A stretch of DNA of 64,000 nt from an uncultured Oscillospiraceae bacterium (GTDB lineage Bacteria > Bacillota > Clostridia > Oscillospirales > Oscillospiraceae), in NCBI GenBank assembly GCA_944385445.1, contig CALWXF010000001.1, forward strand, positions 1 to 64,000, written 5' to 3'. A model generated the notes under the pieces. That model was not told the DNA's origin. It worked only from the letters and a program-made list of their open reading frames with translations, and searched no databases. Below, one piece after another: positions 35,778-42,441 of this stretch (its first letter is position 1; each line of letters opens with the position of its first letter). The translations under genes were made by a program, and so were the position numbers.

Positions 35778-35816
35778 GCTAACTCATAAGATAGCACTGG
35801 CTAACTCTCTTGTCAA
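35778..35816 (-). promoter_or_regulatory. feo promoter with GAGTTAGC direct repeats
   Basis: Minus-strand TTGACA (35816-35811), 17 nt, TATCTT (35793-35788). The octamer GAGTTAGC occurs at 35807-35800 (within the spacer) and at 35785-35778 (just past the -10), 22 bp apart. This looks like a pair of repressor half-sites; with the GTTAG palindrome before feoB it suggests one iron-responsive regulator. Confidence 0.6.
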
Positions 35817-35952
35817 GAGGGAGCTCAAGAAAAATTTTTTCATCCGGGGCAGCCCCTTTCCAAAGCTGGAAAGCTATGCTATCATAGAGATGGCTTCCGG
35901 GAGCGGAGCCGTAAGCAACCAGATCAGTACCCCGTGAGATGAGGAAACATCC

Positions 35953-36372
35953 ATGAACATTGCAAAGATTATGATCCCCAAGGCCTGCACCATCGTGCTC
36001 CACCAGGACAACACGGTGCGGCAGGGCCTGGAAACCATGTGCCACAACAGCTACACCGCCATCCCCGTGCTGGACGGGCAGGGGGGCTATGTGGGCTGTG
36101 TCACCGAGGGAGATTTTCTCCGCCATATCCTGGCGGTGAACTCCACCGACAAAAAGAAGCTGGAACAGACCAAAATCCGGGACATTATGCGCAGCGATTT
36201 CTGCCCAGCGGTGAGCATCCGGGCCTCCTTCCAGGAGGTGATGGACCTGGCCATGGAGCAGAACTTTGTCCCCGTGGTGGACGACCGCAACGCCCTGTGC
36301 GGCATTGTCACCCGGCGCAACCTGCTGGGGGCGGTGGGCAAGGAGCTGGAGCGGCAGCTGCAGCTGGTATGA
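35953..36372 (+). CDS. CBS-domain protein
   Basis: A 139-aa cytoplasmic protein made only of a tandem CBS pair: PKACTIVLHQDNTVRQGLETM and a second start at RDIMRSDFCPAVSI. Such pairs bind adenosine nucleotides and sense energy state, but stand-alone members have no assigned target. GATGAGGA precedes ATG. It is monocistronic, divergent from feoA, with a terminator at 36385-36432. Confidence 0.85.
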   Translation: MNIAKIMIPKACTIVLHQDNTVRQGLETMCHNSYTAIPVLDGQGGYVGCVTEGDFLRHILAVNSTDKKKLEQTKIRDIMRSDFCPAVSIRASFQEVMDLAMEQNFVPVVDDRNALCGIVTRRNLLGAVGKELERQLQLV

Positions 36373-36384
36373 GGCCATAGGTGA

Positions 36385-36432
36385 AGGCAGCGGAGAGAGA
36401 GGATTGTACGTCCTCTTCCTCCGCTGTCTTTT
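36385..36432 (+). terminator. Terminator of the CBS gene
   Basis: GCAGCGGAGAGAGAGGA / TCCTCTTCCTCCGCTGT hairpin with some mismatches, then CTTTTTTT. Confidence 0.88.
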
Positions 36433-36469
36433 TTTACCTGGACAAAATATCCATGGAAACAAACTCCTA

Positions 36470-36498
36470 TTGAAATGATAGAAATAATGTGGTATATT
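36470..36498 (+). promoter_or_regulatory. Promoter of the transglutaminase-like secreted protein
   Basis: TTGAAA (36470-36475), 17 nt, TATATT (36493-36498), with TGG before the -10. Confidence 0.7.
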
Positions 36499-36550
36499 TC
36501 ATGACCGTATGGACCTGCCAAAGCGGAAAAAGAGACAATTGGAGGTACAA

Positions 36551-38191
36551 ATGAAGATAAAACTCAGCAAAATTGTCAGTTGTACCCTGGTTTGCACCGG
36601 CGTATTCAGCGCCATTGGCGCAGGAATGTACGCCAGGACCCAGGCATCCGACTCCGACCTGGATGTGTCCCTGAGCGCTGTGACGCCCACAGCCGCCAGC
36701 TGTCAGGCCTTCCTGGTCAATCACGATGCCAGAGGAGGCCAGCTGGCCCTGCTTCAGGATGGACGGGAGGTGGTCTACTCCAACGCCCTGTTCACCTTTC
36801 CCGCCGACAACTCCTATGCCAGCCTCTACTTTGTGGACGTGCAGGAGAACGGCTATCTGCGGTTCCAGGCTGACGTGGGCCTGCACTCTGCTGTGCGCAG
36901 CAAGGGGGGCGAGGTGGAGTTCAAGGTCTTTGCCGACGGCGTGCAGGTGTATGCCAGCGGCACAGTGACCCATGAGACCGAAGCCCAGAGTGTGGATGTG
37001 GACCTGGAGGGGGTGGAGGTGCTGCAGTTGGTGGTGGATGCCAAGGGCTCCAACACCAACGACCAGGCGGTGTGGGGCAACGCCCGCTTCACCACGGCAG
37101 GCAGCACCCCCTATCTGGCGGTGGACGATCTGGAGTTTAACCAGAGCTGGCAGGTCACCCCGGAGAACCTTCTGGAGTATGTGTCCGCCCGGGACGCCCA
37201 CGGCAACGATATCACCGACTCCGTGACCTATGAGACCGACTACCGGGGCCAGGAAAGCGGCACCTTCTCCGTCACCTACACCGCCGCCGACCAGGCGGGC
37301 AACACCCACTCCCGCACCGTGGACCTGGTGGTCACCGGGGAGGACTACACGGGTGAGCTGTCTGTGGACCGCCTGCGCAAGCCCTGGGCCAGCTACCTCT
37401 ACCATGGCCGGGGCACTCTGGGTACCCAGGGCAAGAAGGCCTGGGACCTGATGTTGGCCCAGGTGCTGGACTTTGACCCCAGCCAGTGGACTCTCACCAC
37501 CCGCTGGAATGAGGAGGTATATGAGATGGACGTGGACCTGCAGGCCCACGGCATCTTCACCACCACGGAGGAGATGCGGGCCCTGTCCTCCATGTTCCTG
37601 GACGACGAGCCCCGCACCTTCATCCTCAAGGACTGGAGCTGTGAGCTGACCACCAAGGACGGCCTGGTCTCCCATGTGAAGATGTGGGCCAAGAAGTCCC
37701 AGGCGGACCAGTACGACGCCATGCTCACCCAGATCGAGGGCAACACCCAGCGGATGCTGGCCGAGTATCAGCCCGACATGACCGAGGCCCAGGGGCTGTA
37801 CTATGTGTCCAACGCCTATAAGCGTTGGGTGAAGTACGGCAACAACGGGCAGCTGCTCTCGGACTCCCTGGGCAACGGTGTGGCCGTGTGCGGCGGCAAC
37901 GCCCGAGGCTACATCTACCTGTCCCAGCGCCTGGGCTCCAAGAGCGTGTGGGGCCGCAGCGGCTCCCACGCCTGGTCCTTCACCAAGCTGGTGGATGAGA
38001 AGGCGTGGTTCAAGACCGACCTGCTCTCCGGGGCGTTCTTGGCCCCCGGCGTCAACGGCGAGGGCAACCTGAGCGTGGGCGGCAGCTATAAGCCCCGCCA
38101 CTACAAGTGGTTTGTCTTTGGCCGGGAGCAGTACGACAAGAGCCTGCTGCGCTACCCTGCTGTGTCTGAGCCAGGCCCTGGTGCGGTCTAA
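36551..38191 (+). CDS. Secreted NPCBM and transglutaminase-like cysteine protein
   Basis: A 546-aa protein. The start at 36551 has GGAGG; the upstream ATG 36509 has none. An N-terminal signal peptide (KIVSCTLVCTGVFSAIGAGMYA) is followed by an NPCBM-like carbohydrate-binding domain (about 40-160), an Ig-like domain (HYR/DUF5011 style, GTFSVTYTAADQAGN) and a C-terminal transglutaminase-like domain with a Cys-His-Asp order: AVCGGNARGY, SHAWSFTKL, FKTDLLS. It could be a protease, amidase or cross-linking enzyme acting on wall or surface protein. It lacks a sorting signal and membrane anchor, unlike the other surface proteins here. Confidence 0.8.
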   Translation: MKIKLSKIVSCTLVCTGVFSAIGAGMYARTQASDSDLDVSLSAVTPTAASCQAFLVNHDARGGQLALLQDGREVVYSNALFTFPADNSYASLYFVDVQENGYLRFQADVGLHSAVRSKGGEVEFKVFADGVQVYASGTVTHETEAQSVDVDLEGVEVLQLVVDAKGSNTNDQAVWGNARFTTAGSTPYLAVDDLEFNQSWQVTPENLLEYVSARDAHGNDITDSVTYETDYRGQESGTFSVTYTAADQAGNTHSRTVDLVVTGEDYTGELSVDRLRKPWASYLYHGRGTLGTQGKKAWDLMLAQVLDFDPSQWTLTTRWNEEVYEMDVDLQAHGIFTTTEEMRALSSMFLDDEPRTFILKDWSCELTTKDGLVSHVKMWAKKSQADQYDAMLTQIEGNTQRMLAEYQPDMTEAQGLYYVSNAYKRWVKYGNNGQLLSDSLGNGVAVCGGNARGYIYLSQRLGSKSVWGRSGSHAWSFTKLVDEKAWFKTDLLSGAFLAPGVNGEGNLSVGGSYKPRHYKWFVFGREQYDKSLLRYPAVSEPGPGAV

Positions 38192-38227
38192 AAAACCTCA
38201 TATCCATGAAAAATGCTGGCATGTTTT

Positions 38228-38500
38228 CAGACTGTCAAAGAACATCATGTGCATGCAAGAAGGATAGGATATATTTTCTTGCATCATCCAAAAAGCCCTC
38301 GGCAGAGTTTTCCCGCCCGGAGGCGGGAAAATAAATTAAAAACTGTTTTTTCCGGGGACATGTGCATCGGAAAAAACACATCTCAGCCCGCCAGTGTGGA
38401 ATCGGGTCGCCCTTTGACCCGATTATGCATGCAGCGGGCTGCAACTCCTCGAAAAAATGCTGGCATTTTTGAGAAGCGTGTCGAACTTTTTCGACACGCT
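38228..38500. repeat. 273-bp structured intergenic element, copy A2 (inverted)
   Basis: Reverse complement of A1 (25359-25631) with equal length and no difference found by eye. Its outer edge (38475-38500) is the AGCGTGTCGAA palindrome. The inner edge CAGACTGTCAAAG is preceded by AAAAATGCTGGCATGTTTT, which repeats an internal palindrome of the element. On the far side lies a complete terminator (38502-38541) and on the near side its A-tract and half-stem AAAAAACCTCAT (38190-38201). It fills the 38192-38585 gap. Confidence 0.85.
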
Positions 38501-38502
38501 AT

Positions 38503-38542
38503 AACCTCATCCCTCCCAGTTGCGGAGGGATGAGGTTTTTTG
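38503..38542. terminator. Bidirectional terminator beyond element A2
   Basis: AACCTCATCCCTCCC-AGTT-GCGGAGGGATGAGGTTTTTT. The left arm AACCTCAT is also present before the element. Confidence 0.8.
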
Positions 38543-38585
38543 CATGAAATGAGAGGGGATGCACACACTAACCCGGGGTGATACT

Positions 38586-38945
38586 GTGAAAAAGCGCACC
38601 AAATACATGATAACCGGGCTGCTGGCCGGGGTGGCCAACGGCTTTTTCGGGGCCGGGGGCGGGCTGTTTCTGGTGCCCCTGTTTGTGGGCTGGGTGGGGC
38701 TGGAACAGCGGAAAGCCTTTGCCACCTCGGTGGCGGTGGTGCTGCCCCTGTGTGTGGCGGCTCTGGTGAGCTACGTCAGAAAGGGCGGGGTGGACCTTGC
38801 CACGGCCCTGCCCTACCTGGCCGGGGGCCTGGTGGGGGGCCTGCTGGCGGGGCGGGTGTTTGACAACGTGCCCGTGACCTGGCTGCACCGGGGATTCGGA
38901 CTGCTGATGCTATATGGAGGATTACGGGCGGTGTTGCTGTTGTGA
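38586..38945 (+). CDS. TSUP family permease, half-size, first gene
   Basis: A 119-aa membrane protein of the TauE/SafE (TSUP) family, about four TM helices, with GLLAGVANGFFGAGGGLFLVPLF, the family's N-half motif. The usual TSUP protein is 240-270 aa with two such halves; here the halves are separate genes. GTG 38586 (GGGGTG 5 nt upstream) is preferred over ATG 38559, whose purine run leaves no spacer. Overlaps the next gene as GTGA. Substrates of the family include sulfite, sulfoacetate and other organosulfur anions. Confidence 0.82.
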   Translation: MKKRTKYMITGLLAGVANGFFGAGGGLFLVPLFVGWVGLEQRKAFATSVAVVLPLCVAALVSYVRKGGVDLATALPYLAGGLVGGLLAGRVFDNVPVTWLHRGFGLLMLYGGLRAVLLL

Positions 38946-39313
38946 GTATGTTGGGATTTTTGGTGGGAGTGGCCACCGGGGTGCTCAGCGGCTGCGGCGT
39001 GGGGGGCGGCACCCTGCTGGTGCTCTATCTCACGGCGGTGGTGGGTCTGGAGCAGTACCAGGCCGGGGGCATCAACCTGATGTATTTTCTGGCCTGCGCC
39101 GCCCCGGCCCTGGTGTCCCACGCCAGAAAGGGACGGGTGGAGTGGAGGGGCGTGCTGTGGTGTGTGGTGGCGGGGATTCCCACCGCATTCCTGGGTGCGG
39201 CCCTGGCTGGACAGCTGGACGTGGGACTGCTCCGCCGCCTGTTTGGGGTGCTGCTGCTCTATGTGGGTGTACAGGAACTGGGGAAACGCCAGCAGGACCG
39301 AAGGAAAGAGTGA
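38942..39313 (+). CDS. TSUP family permease, half-size, second gene
   Basis: A 123-aa partner with LVGVATGVLSGCGVGGGTLLVLYL, the same glycine-rich motif, and a C-terminal basic tail. The start is GTG 38942 in the stop of the first gene, or ATG 38948. The two half-proteins probably pair to form one permease. A hairpin (39291-39328) overlaps the end of the gene. Confidence 0.82.
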   Translation: MSMLGFLVGVATGVLSGCGVGGGTLLVLYLTAVVGLEQYQAGGINLMYFLACAAPALVSHARKGRVEWRGVLWCVVAGIPTAFLGAALAGQLDVGLLRRLFGVLLLYVGVQELGKRQQDRRKE

Positions 39314-39328
39314 GCCTTCGGTCCTGCT
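39291..39328. terminator. Hairpin between the TSUP and lipoprotein genes
   Basis: AGCAGGACCGAAGG / CCTTCGGTCCTGCT, a 14-bp perfect stem with a 10-nt loop lying at the end of the plus-strand TSUP gene and just after the minus-strand lipoprotein gene. No clear T tract. Confidence 0.55.
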
Positions 39329-39366
39329 GGTAGTTCTAAGGGGAGAGGTAGAGGCTGAGTTTATGC

Positions 39367-40467
39367 TCAGTCGTCCTGATCGTCGTCCTGGTCGTCGTCC
39401 TGGTCGTCGTCCCGGTCGTCGTCCCGGTCGTCGTCCTGGTCGTCGTCCCGGTCGTCGTCCTGGTCGTCGTCCCGGTCGTCATCCCGGTCGTCGTCCCGGT
39501 CGTCATCCTGGTCGTCGTCCCAGTCATCGTCCTGGTCGTCGTCCCAGTCATCGTCTTGGTCGTCATCCCAGTCATCGTCCCGGTCGTCGTCCCAATCATC
39601 ATACTGGTCGTCGTCCCAGTCATCGTCCTGGTCGTCGTCCCAGTCATCGTCCTGGTCGTCGTCCCAGTCATCATACTGGTCGTCGTCCCAGTCATCGTCC
39701 TGGTCGTCATCCCAGTCATCATACTGGTCGTCGTCCCAGTCATCATACTGGTCATCGTCCCAGTCGTCATCGCCCTCTGCCTGCTCGGCATCCATCTCCG
39801 TGACCTTGCCGGTGGAGGCGTTTACTTCATACTCATACTCCACGCCGTCCAGCACAAAGGAAATCTCATACTCCCCATCGGACAGGTCGTATTCCTTTTC
39901 CACAAACTGAAGGTCCGAGCGGTTGAGCTGAGCGGCCAGCAGCTCCTGGGCGGCCTTGGCGCTGATGTAGCCCTGCTGGGCGTAGGCGGGGTCGTAGTCG
40001 TCATCGTCCAGGGTCATGGTCTGGGAGCCGATGTGGTCGTCATCCACCACCGCCTGCACCGCCACAGCCAGCTGGTTGAGGAAATCATCGGAGGGGTACT
40101 CGGAGCCTCGCTCCAGCTTGAGGATGATGTTTTTCTCGTTGCCGTCGATGGTGTCATCGAAGTAGCCGTCCTCATGGATGCGCTCCACCAGAGCGGGGAC
40201 CACTTTCTCACAGGGCTGGCCCTTGGCCTCCTGGAAGGCGGACACCACTTGCTTGCCGTCCTCGTTCTGGCCGGTGAGGGCCACCACGTTGCCCTCATCA
40301 TCGTAGCTGATCTGGATTTCCGGGTTGACGCTGAGCAGCAGGGTGCCCACCCCTTGGGGGGTGTCCTGGGTGCTCTGGGCGGAGGGGGTGGAGCAGGCGG
40401 TGAGCAGAGTCAGGGAGAATACAGCGGTCAGGGAGAGAGCCAGCCATTTGTTGTTCATCTTTTTCAT
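39367..40467 (-). CDS. RsgI-like/PepSY-like lipoprotein with Asp-rich repeat tail
   Basis: A 366-aa protein. A lipobox (LLTAC, Cys at about residue 25) makes it an exported lipoprotein. Residues about 40-145 (GTLLLSVNPEIQISYDDEG) resemble the extracellular core of RsgI anti-sigma factors; about 160-230 is a PepSY-like module (YISAKAAQELLAAQL, EYEYEVNASTGKVTEMD). The last 130 residues are WDDDQYDD-type octads grading into DDDR/DDDQ tetrads. The RBS is AAAGGAG. It follows rsgI but has its own promoter, whose sequence matches the sigI promoter. Likely a sensor or partner in the SigI circuit; function otherwise unknown. Confidence 0.75.
   Translation of the reverse strand: MKKMNNKWLALSLTAVFSLTLLTACSTPSAQSTQDTPQGVGTLLLSVNPEIQISYDDEGNVVALTGQNEDGKQVVSAFQEAKGQPCEKVVPALVERIHEDGYFDDTIDGNEKNIILKLERGSEYPSDDFLNQLAVAVQAVVDDDHIGSQTMTLDDDDYDPAYAQQGYISAKAAQELLAAQLNRSDLQFVEKEYDLSDGEYEISFVLDGVEYEYEVNASTGKVTEMDAEQAEGDDDWDDDQYDDWDDDQYDDWDDDQDDDWDDDQYDDWDDDQDDDWDDDQDDDWDDDQYDDWDDDRDDDWDDDQDDDWDDDQDDDWDDDQDDDRDDDRDDDRDDDQDDDRDDDQDDDRDDDRDDDQDDDQDDDQDD
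39369..39780. repeat. Tandem repeats coding the acidic tail of the lipoprotein
   Basis: 12-nt (GTCGTCCTG/CGG-type) and 24-nt units over about 410 bp, encoding DDDQ/DDDR and WDDDQYDD. It is prone to slippage, so the length is probably variable between strains and between assemblies. Confidence 0.9.
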
Positions 40468-40513
40468 ATTATTGATCTCCTTTCATGCCCTGTGTGGGCC
40501 TTGTTTTCGTTGG

Positions 40514-40547
40514 TAGAATACGGGGGGCGGTGGGGGAAACCGGGGTG
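40514..40547 (-). promoter_or_regulatory. Putative SigI promoter of the lipoprotein gene
   Basis: Minus-strand CACCCCG (40547-40541), 18 nt, CGTATTCTA (40522-40514), 47 nt before the start codon. The identical pair with the identical spacing precedes sigI. No TTGACA/TATAAT pair is seen here. Confidence 0.7.
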
Positions 40548-40592
40548 AGGGGAAAATATTTTTAAAAAATTTTTTCTTGAGGAAAGGATGGG

Positions 40593-41462
40593 TCAGGAGT
40601 CGTCCTCCTGGTCATCCTCCTGGTCATCCTCCTGGTCATCGTCTTGGTCATCGTCTTGGTCATCGTCTTGGTCATCGTCTTGGTCGTCGTCTTGGTCGTC
40701 GTCTTGGTCGTCGTCCCCATCGTCCTCCCAGTCATGGCCTTGGTGGTCATCGTCCCCATCATCGTCCTGGGGTTCGTTGTCATCGTCATCGTCGTCTGGA
40801 GGGATATAAGGGGTGGGGGTGGGCGGCGCAGGCGTGGGAGGAGGAGCGGTGGGGGCGGGGGTCGCCGGGGCAGGGGTGGATGGATTTATGGGGATGATGA
40901 CGGTATCTCCACGCTGGACGGTGATGGTGTCCCCATATTGGCTGTGGAGCAGATCCATGACATAGTCGGTTTCGCTGTCCTGCCACTGAGTGTCCGAGCT
41001 GTCCACGGTAATGGAGATGGTGTCCCCGTCGGACAGGTACCCCATCTCAATGGCCCGATCCACCAGCTCCTGGGCCACGGTGTCCTGGTCTTTGTTGTGG
41101 TAAGAGTACCCTTCGATCAGATCCCAGCCATCCTGGTTCAGGCCCTCCAGGTCCAGCACCCGTTGGGTGCGGCTGAGGGTCATCTGCACATCCGGGTTGA
41201 TCTGAATGCGCAAGGTGCCGTAGGGGGAGAAGTTGGGACGGTAGTATCCAAAGAACACCAGGCACAGGCAGGCGGCCAGAGAGGCCAATCCCACCAGGGG
41301 CTTCCAGGGCTGGCGGTGGGACTGGGCTGAGTCGGGCATGGTGACCACTCGGTCTACCTGTTGGCCCACCTGATAGTTCCGGTTGGCAACCTTGAGAAAA
41401 CGCCCTTGGGAGTCCAACACCACTGCATAGGCAGGGTGTACTTCCATGACAAGGTAGGTCAC
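40593..41462 (-). CDS. rsgI: Anti-sigma-I factor RsgI-like protein
   Basis: A 289-aa single-pass membrane protein holding SigI inactive. The N-terminal cytoplasmic RsgI domain (VMEVHPAYAVVLDSQGRFLKV, residues 5-40), TM helix at about 55-74, and extracellular domain (YGTLRIQINPDVQMTLS) match the family. It ends in a Pro/Thr linker and a long (DDDQ)n tail. In related clostridia the extracellular end of RsgI proteins carries carbohydrate-binding modules that sense polysaccharides; here an acidic repeat replaces them. Its ATG overlaps the sigI stop (ATGA). Confidence 0.85.
   Translation of the reverse strand: MTYLVMEVHPAYAVVLDSQGRFLKVANRNYQVGQQVDRVVTMPDSAQSHRQPWKPLVGLASLAACLCLVFFGYYRPNFSPYGTLRIQINPDVQMTLSRTQRVLDLEGLNQDGWDLIEGYSYHNKDQDTVAQELVDRAIEMGYLSDGDTISITVDSSDTQWQDSETDYVMDLLHSQYGDTITVQRGDTVIIPINPSTPAPATPAPTAPPPTPAPPTPTPYIPPDDDDDDNEPQDDDGDDDHQGHDWEDDGDDDQDDDQDDDQDDDQDDDQDDDQDDDQEDDQEDDQEDDS
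40596..40735. repeat. Tandem repeats coding the acidic tail of RsgI
   Basis: A 12-nt unit (GTCATCCTC / GTCATCGTCTTG type) repeated about 12 times, encoding DDDQ then EDDQ. Probably length-variable. Confidence 0.85.
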
Positions 41463-42196
41463 TGTCCATCTCCTCCTTTCTCCGTGTGGATGTGACAGAG
41501 GTGTCCCCGGATGATCTCGTAGCCATTGGTGAAGGCCAGCAGAATGGCCACCAGGTACTTTCGGTGCCGTTCCAAGGTCTTGCGCTCTACCTTGGCGCCT
41601 TGGGACAGCTCTGCCAGGGGCAGCCGCTTGGTGGCCACCATCTGGTCCAGCAGCTGGGGGGCAGTCCGGGCATACGCCAGCACCTGCCTGCAGGCCTGCA
41701 GAGTGCGCTCCTGCTTGGGGCAGTTGTCCGCCACCTGGGAGAAGGTGATGCCGAAGGTCTCCAGCTGGGCGGAAAACTCTGCGATTTCCTCCTGGCTGGC
41801 CATGCGCTGCTGATGACTGGCCATGTCCGCCCCGTGGTCGGGAATCTGCTCCAGCAATGGGACCTCTTCCTCCTGGCTTTGGGGTTGATAGAGGGAGATC
41901 ACACCGCTGTGCCGCTGTTGCTTACGGTACTCATCAATGAGGCGGTGTCGGATGATGCGGGCGGCATAGGCCAGGAAAGGGCCCTTGATGCGCTGATAGC
42001 TGAGCATGGCCTGATAGAAGGCGAACATGGCGATGCTCAGCTCGTCCTCATGGCCATACTCCGGTGGGGCATGGGTGAATTTGATGGTTTCGTTGCGAAT
42101 AAAGGGCATATATTGGGCAATCAGGGCGTCGGCGGCCTGGGAATCTACTTTTGCTGCCATGACCTGATCCACAAGCTCCGGGGATGGTGCAGTCAT
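41459..42196 (-). CDS. sigI: RNA polymerase sigma factor SigI
   Basis: A 245-aa sigma-70-family factor. Region 2 reads IAQYMPFIRNETIKF, EDELSIAMFAFYQAMLSY and RIIRHRLIDEYRKQQRH; the C-terminal SigI-specific domain includes ETFGITFSQVADNCPKQERT and ERKTLERHRKYLVAILLAFTNGYEIIRGHL. In Bacillus, SigI responds to heat; in cellulolytic clostridia, paralogues switch on glycoside hydrolases. It is co-transcribed with rsgI and preceded by a promoter motif shared with the downstream lipoprotein gene, so it is probably autoregulated. Confidence 0.9.
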   Translation of the reverse strand: MTAPSPELVDQVMAAKVDSQAADALIAQYMPFIRNETIKFTHAPPEYGHEDELSIAMFAFYQAMLSYQRIKGPFLAYAARIIRHRLIDEYRKQQRHSGVISLYQPQSQEEEVPLLEQIPDHGADMASHQQRMASQEEIAEFSAQLETFGITFSQVADNCPKQERTLQACRQVLAYARTAPQLLDQMVATKRLPLAELSQGAKVERKTLERHRKYLVAILLAFTNGYEIIRGHLCHIHTEKGGDGQ

Positions 42197-42223
42197 AAAG
42201 CTCCCTCCAGTCTCCTCTGTCTC

Positions 42224-42257
42224 TAGAATACGAATGCACGGTTCCAGTTTCGGGGTG
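42224..42257 (-). promoter_or_regulatory. Putative autoregulated SigI promoter
   Basis: Minus-strand CACCCCG (42257-42251), 18 nt, CGTATTCTA (42232-42224), 28 nt before sigI. The C-rich -35 agrees with the ACCCCC type known for Bacillus SigI. Confidence 0.7.
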
Positions 42258-42370
42258 TCTGAGAAAAAAGTTATAAAACAGGCATTCTACCACCTAAGTG
42301 TAACGGATTGCCCGCTACCCTTCCTCCAAGTAAGGGTCAAATCTCTGTCAAGATTGTGTAAAGAGGGAGA

Positions 42371-42419
42371 AAACACAGAGAAGGCCGACGGCAATTTGCC
42401 GTCGGCCTTCTCTGTGTTT
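42371..42419. terminator. Strong terminator of the six-hairpin glycosidase gene
   Basis: AACACAGAGAAGGCCGACGGC-AATT-GCCGTCGGCC... gives a perfect stem of about 20 bp with TTT following on the minus strand. Confidence 0.88.
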
Positions 42420-42441
42420 GATAAGGAGGTATGCAGCAAAG

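Noticed and set aside
39369-39780. CRISPR-like regular repeats
   Set aside because: Units of 12-24 nt without unique spacers, in frame with a coding sequence.
39162-39803. Plus-strand frame rich in RRPGRRPG and the other frames over the tandem repeat
   Set aside because: Antisense reading of the WDDDQYDD/DDDQ repeats; the minus strand has lipobox, RBS and promoter.
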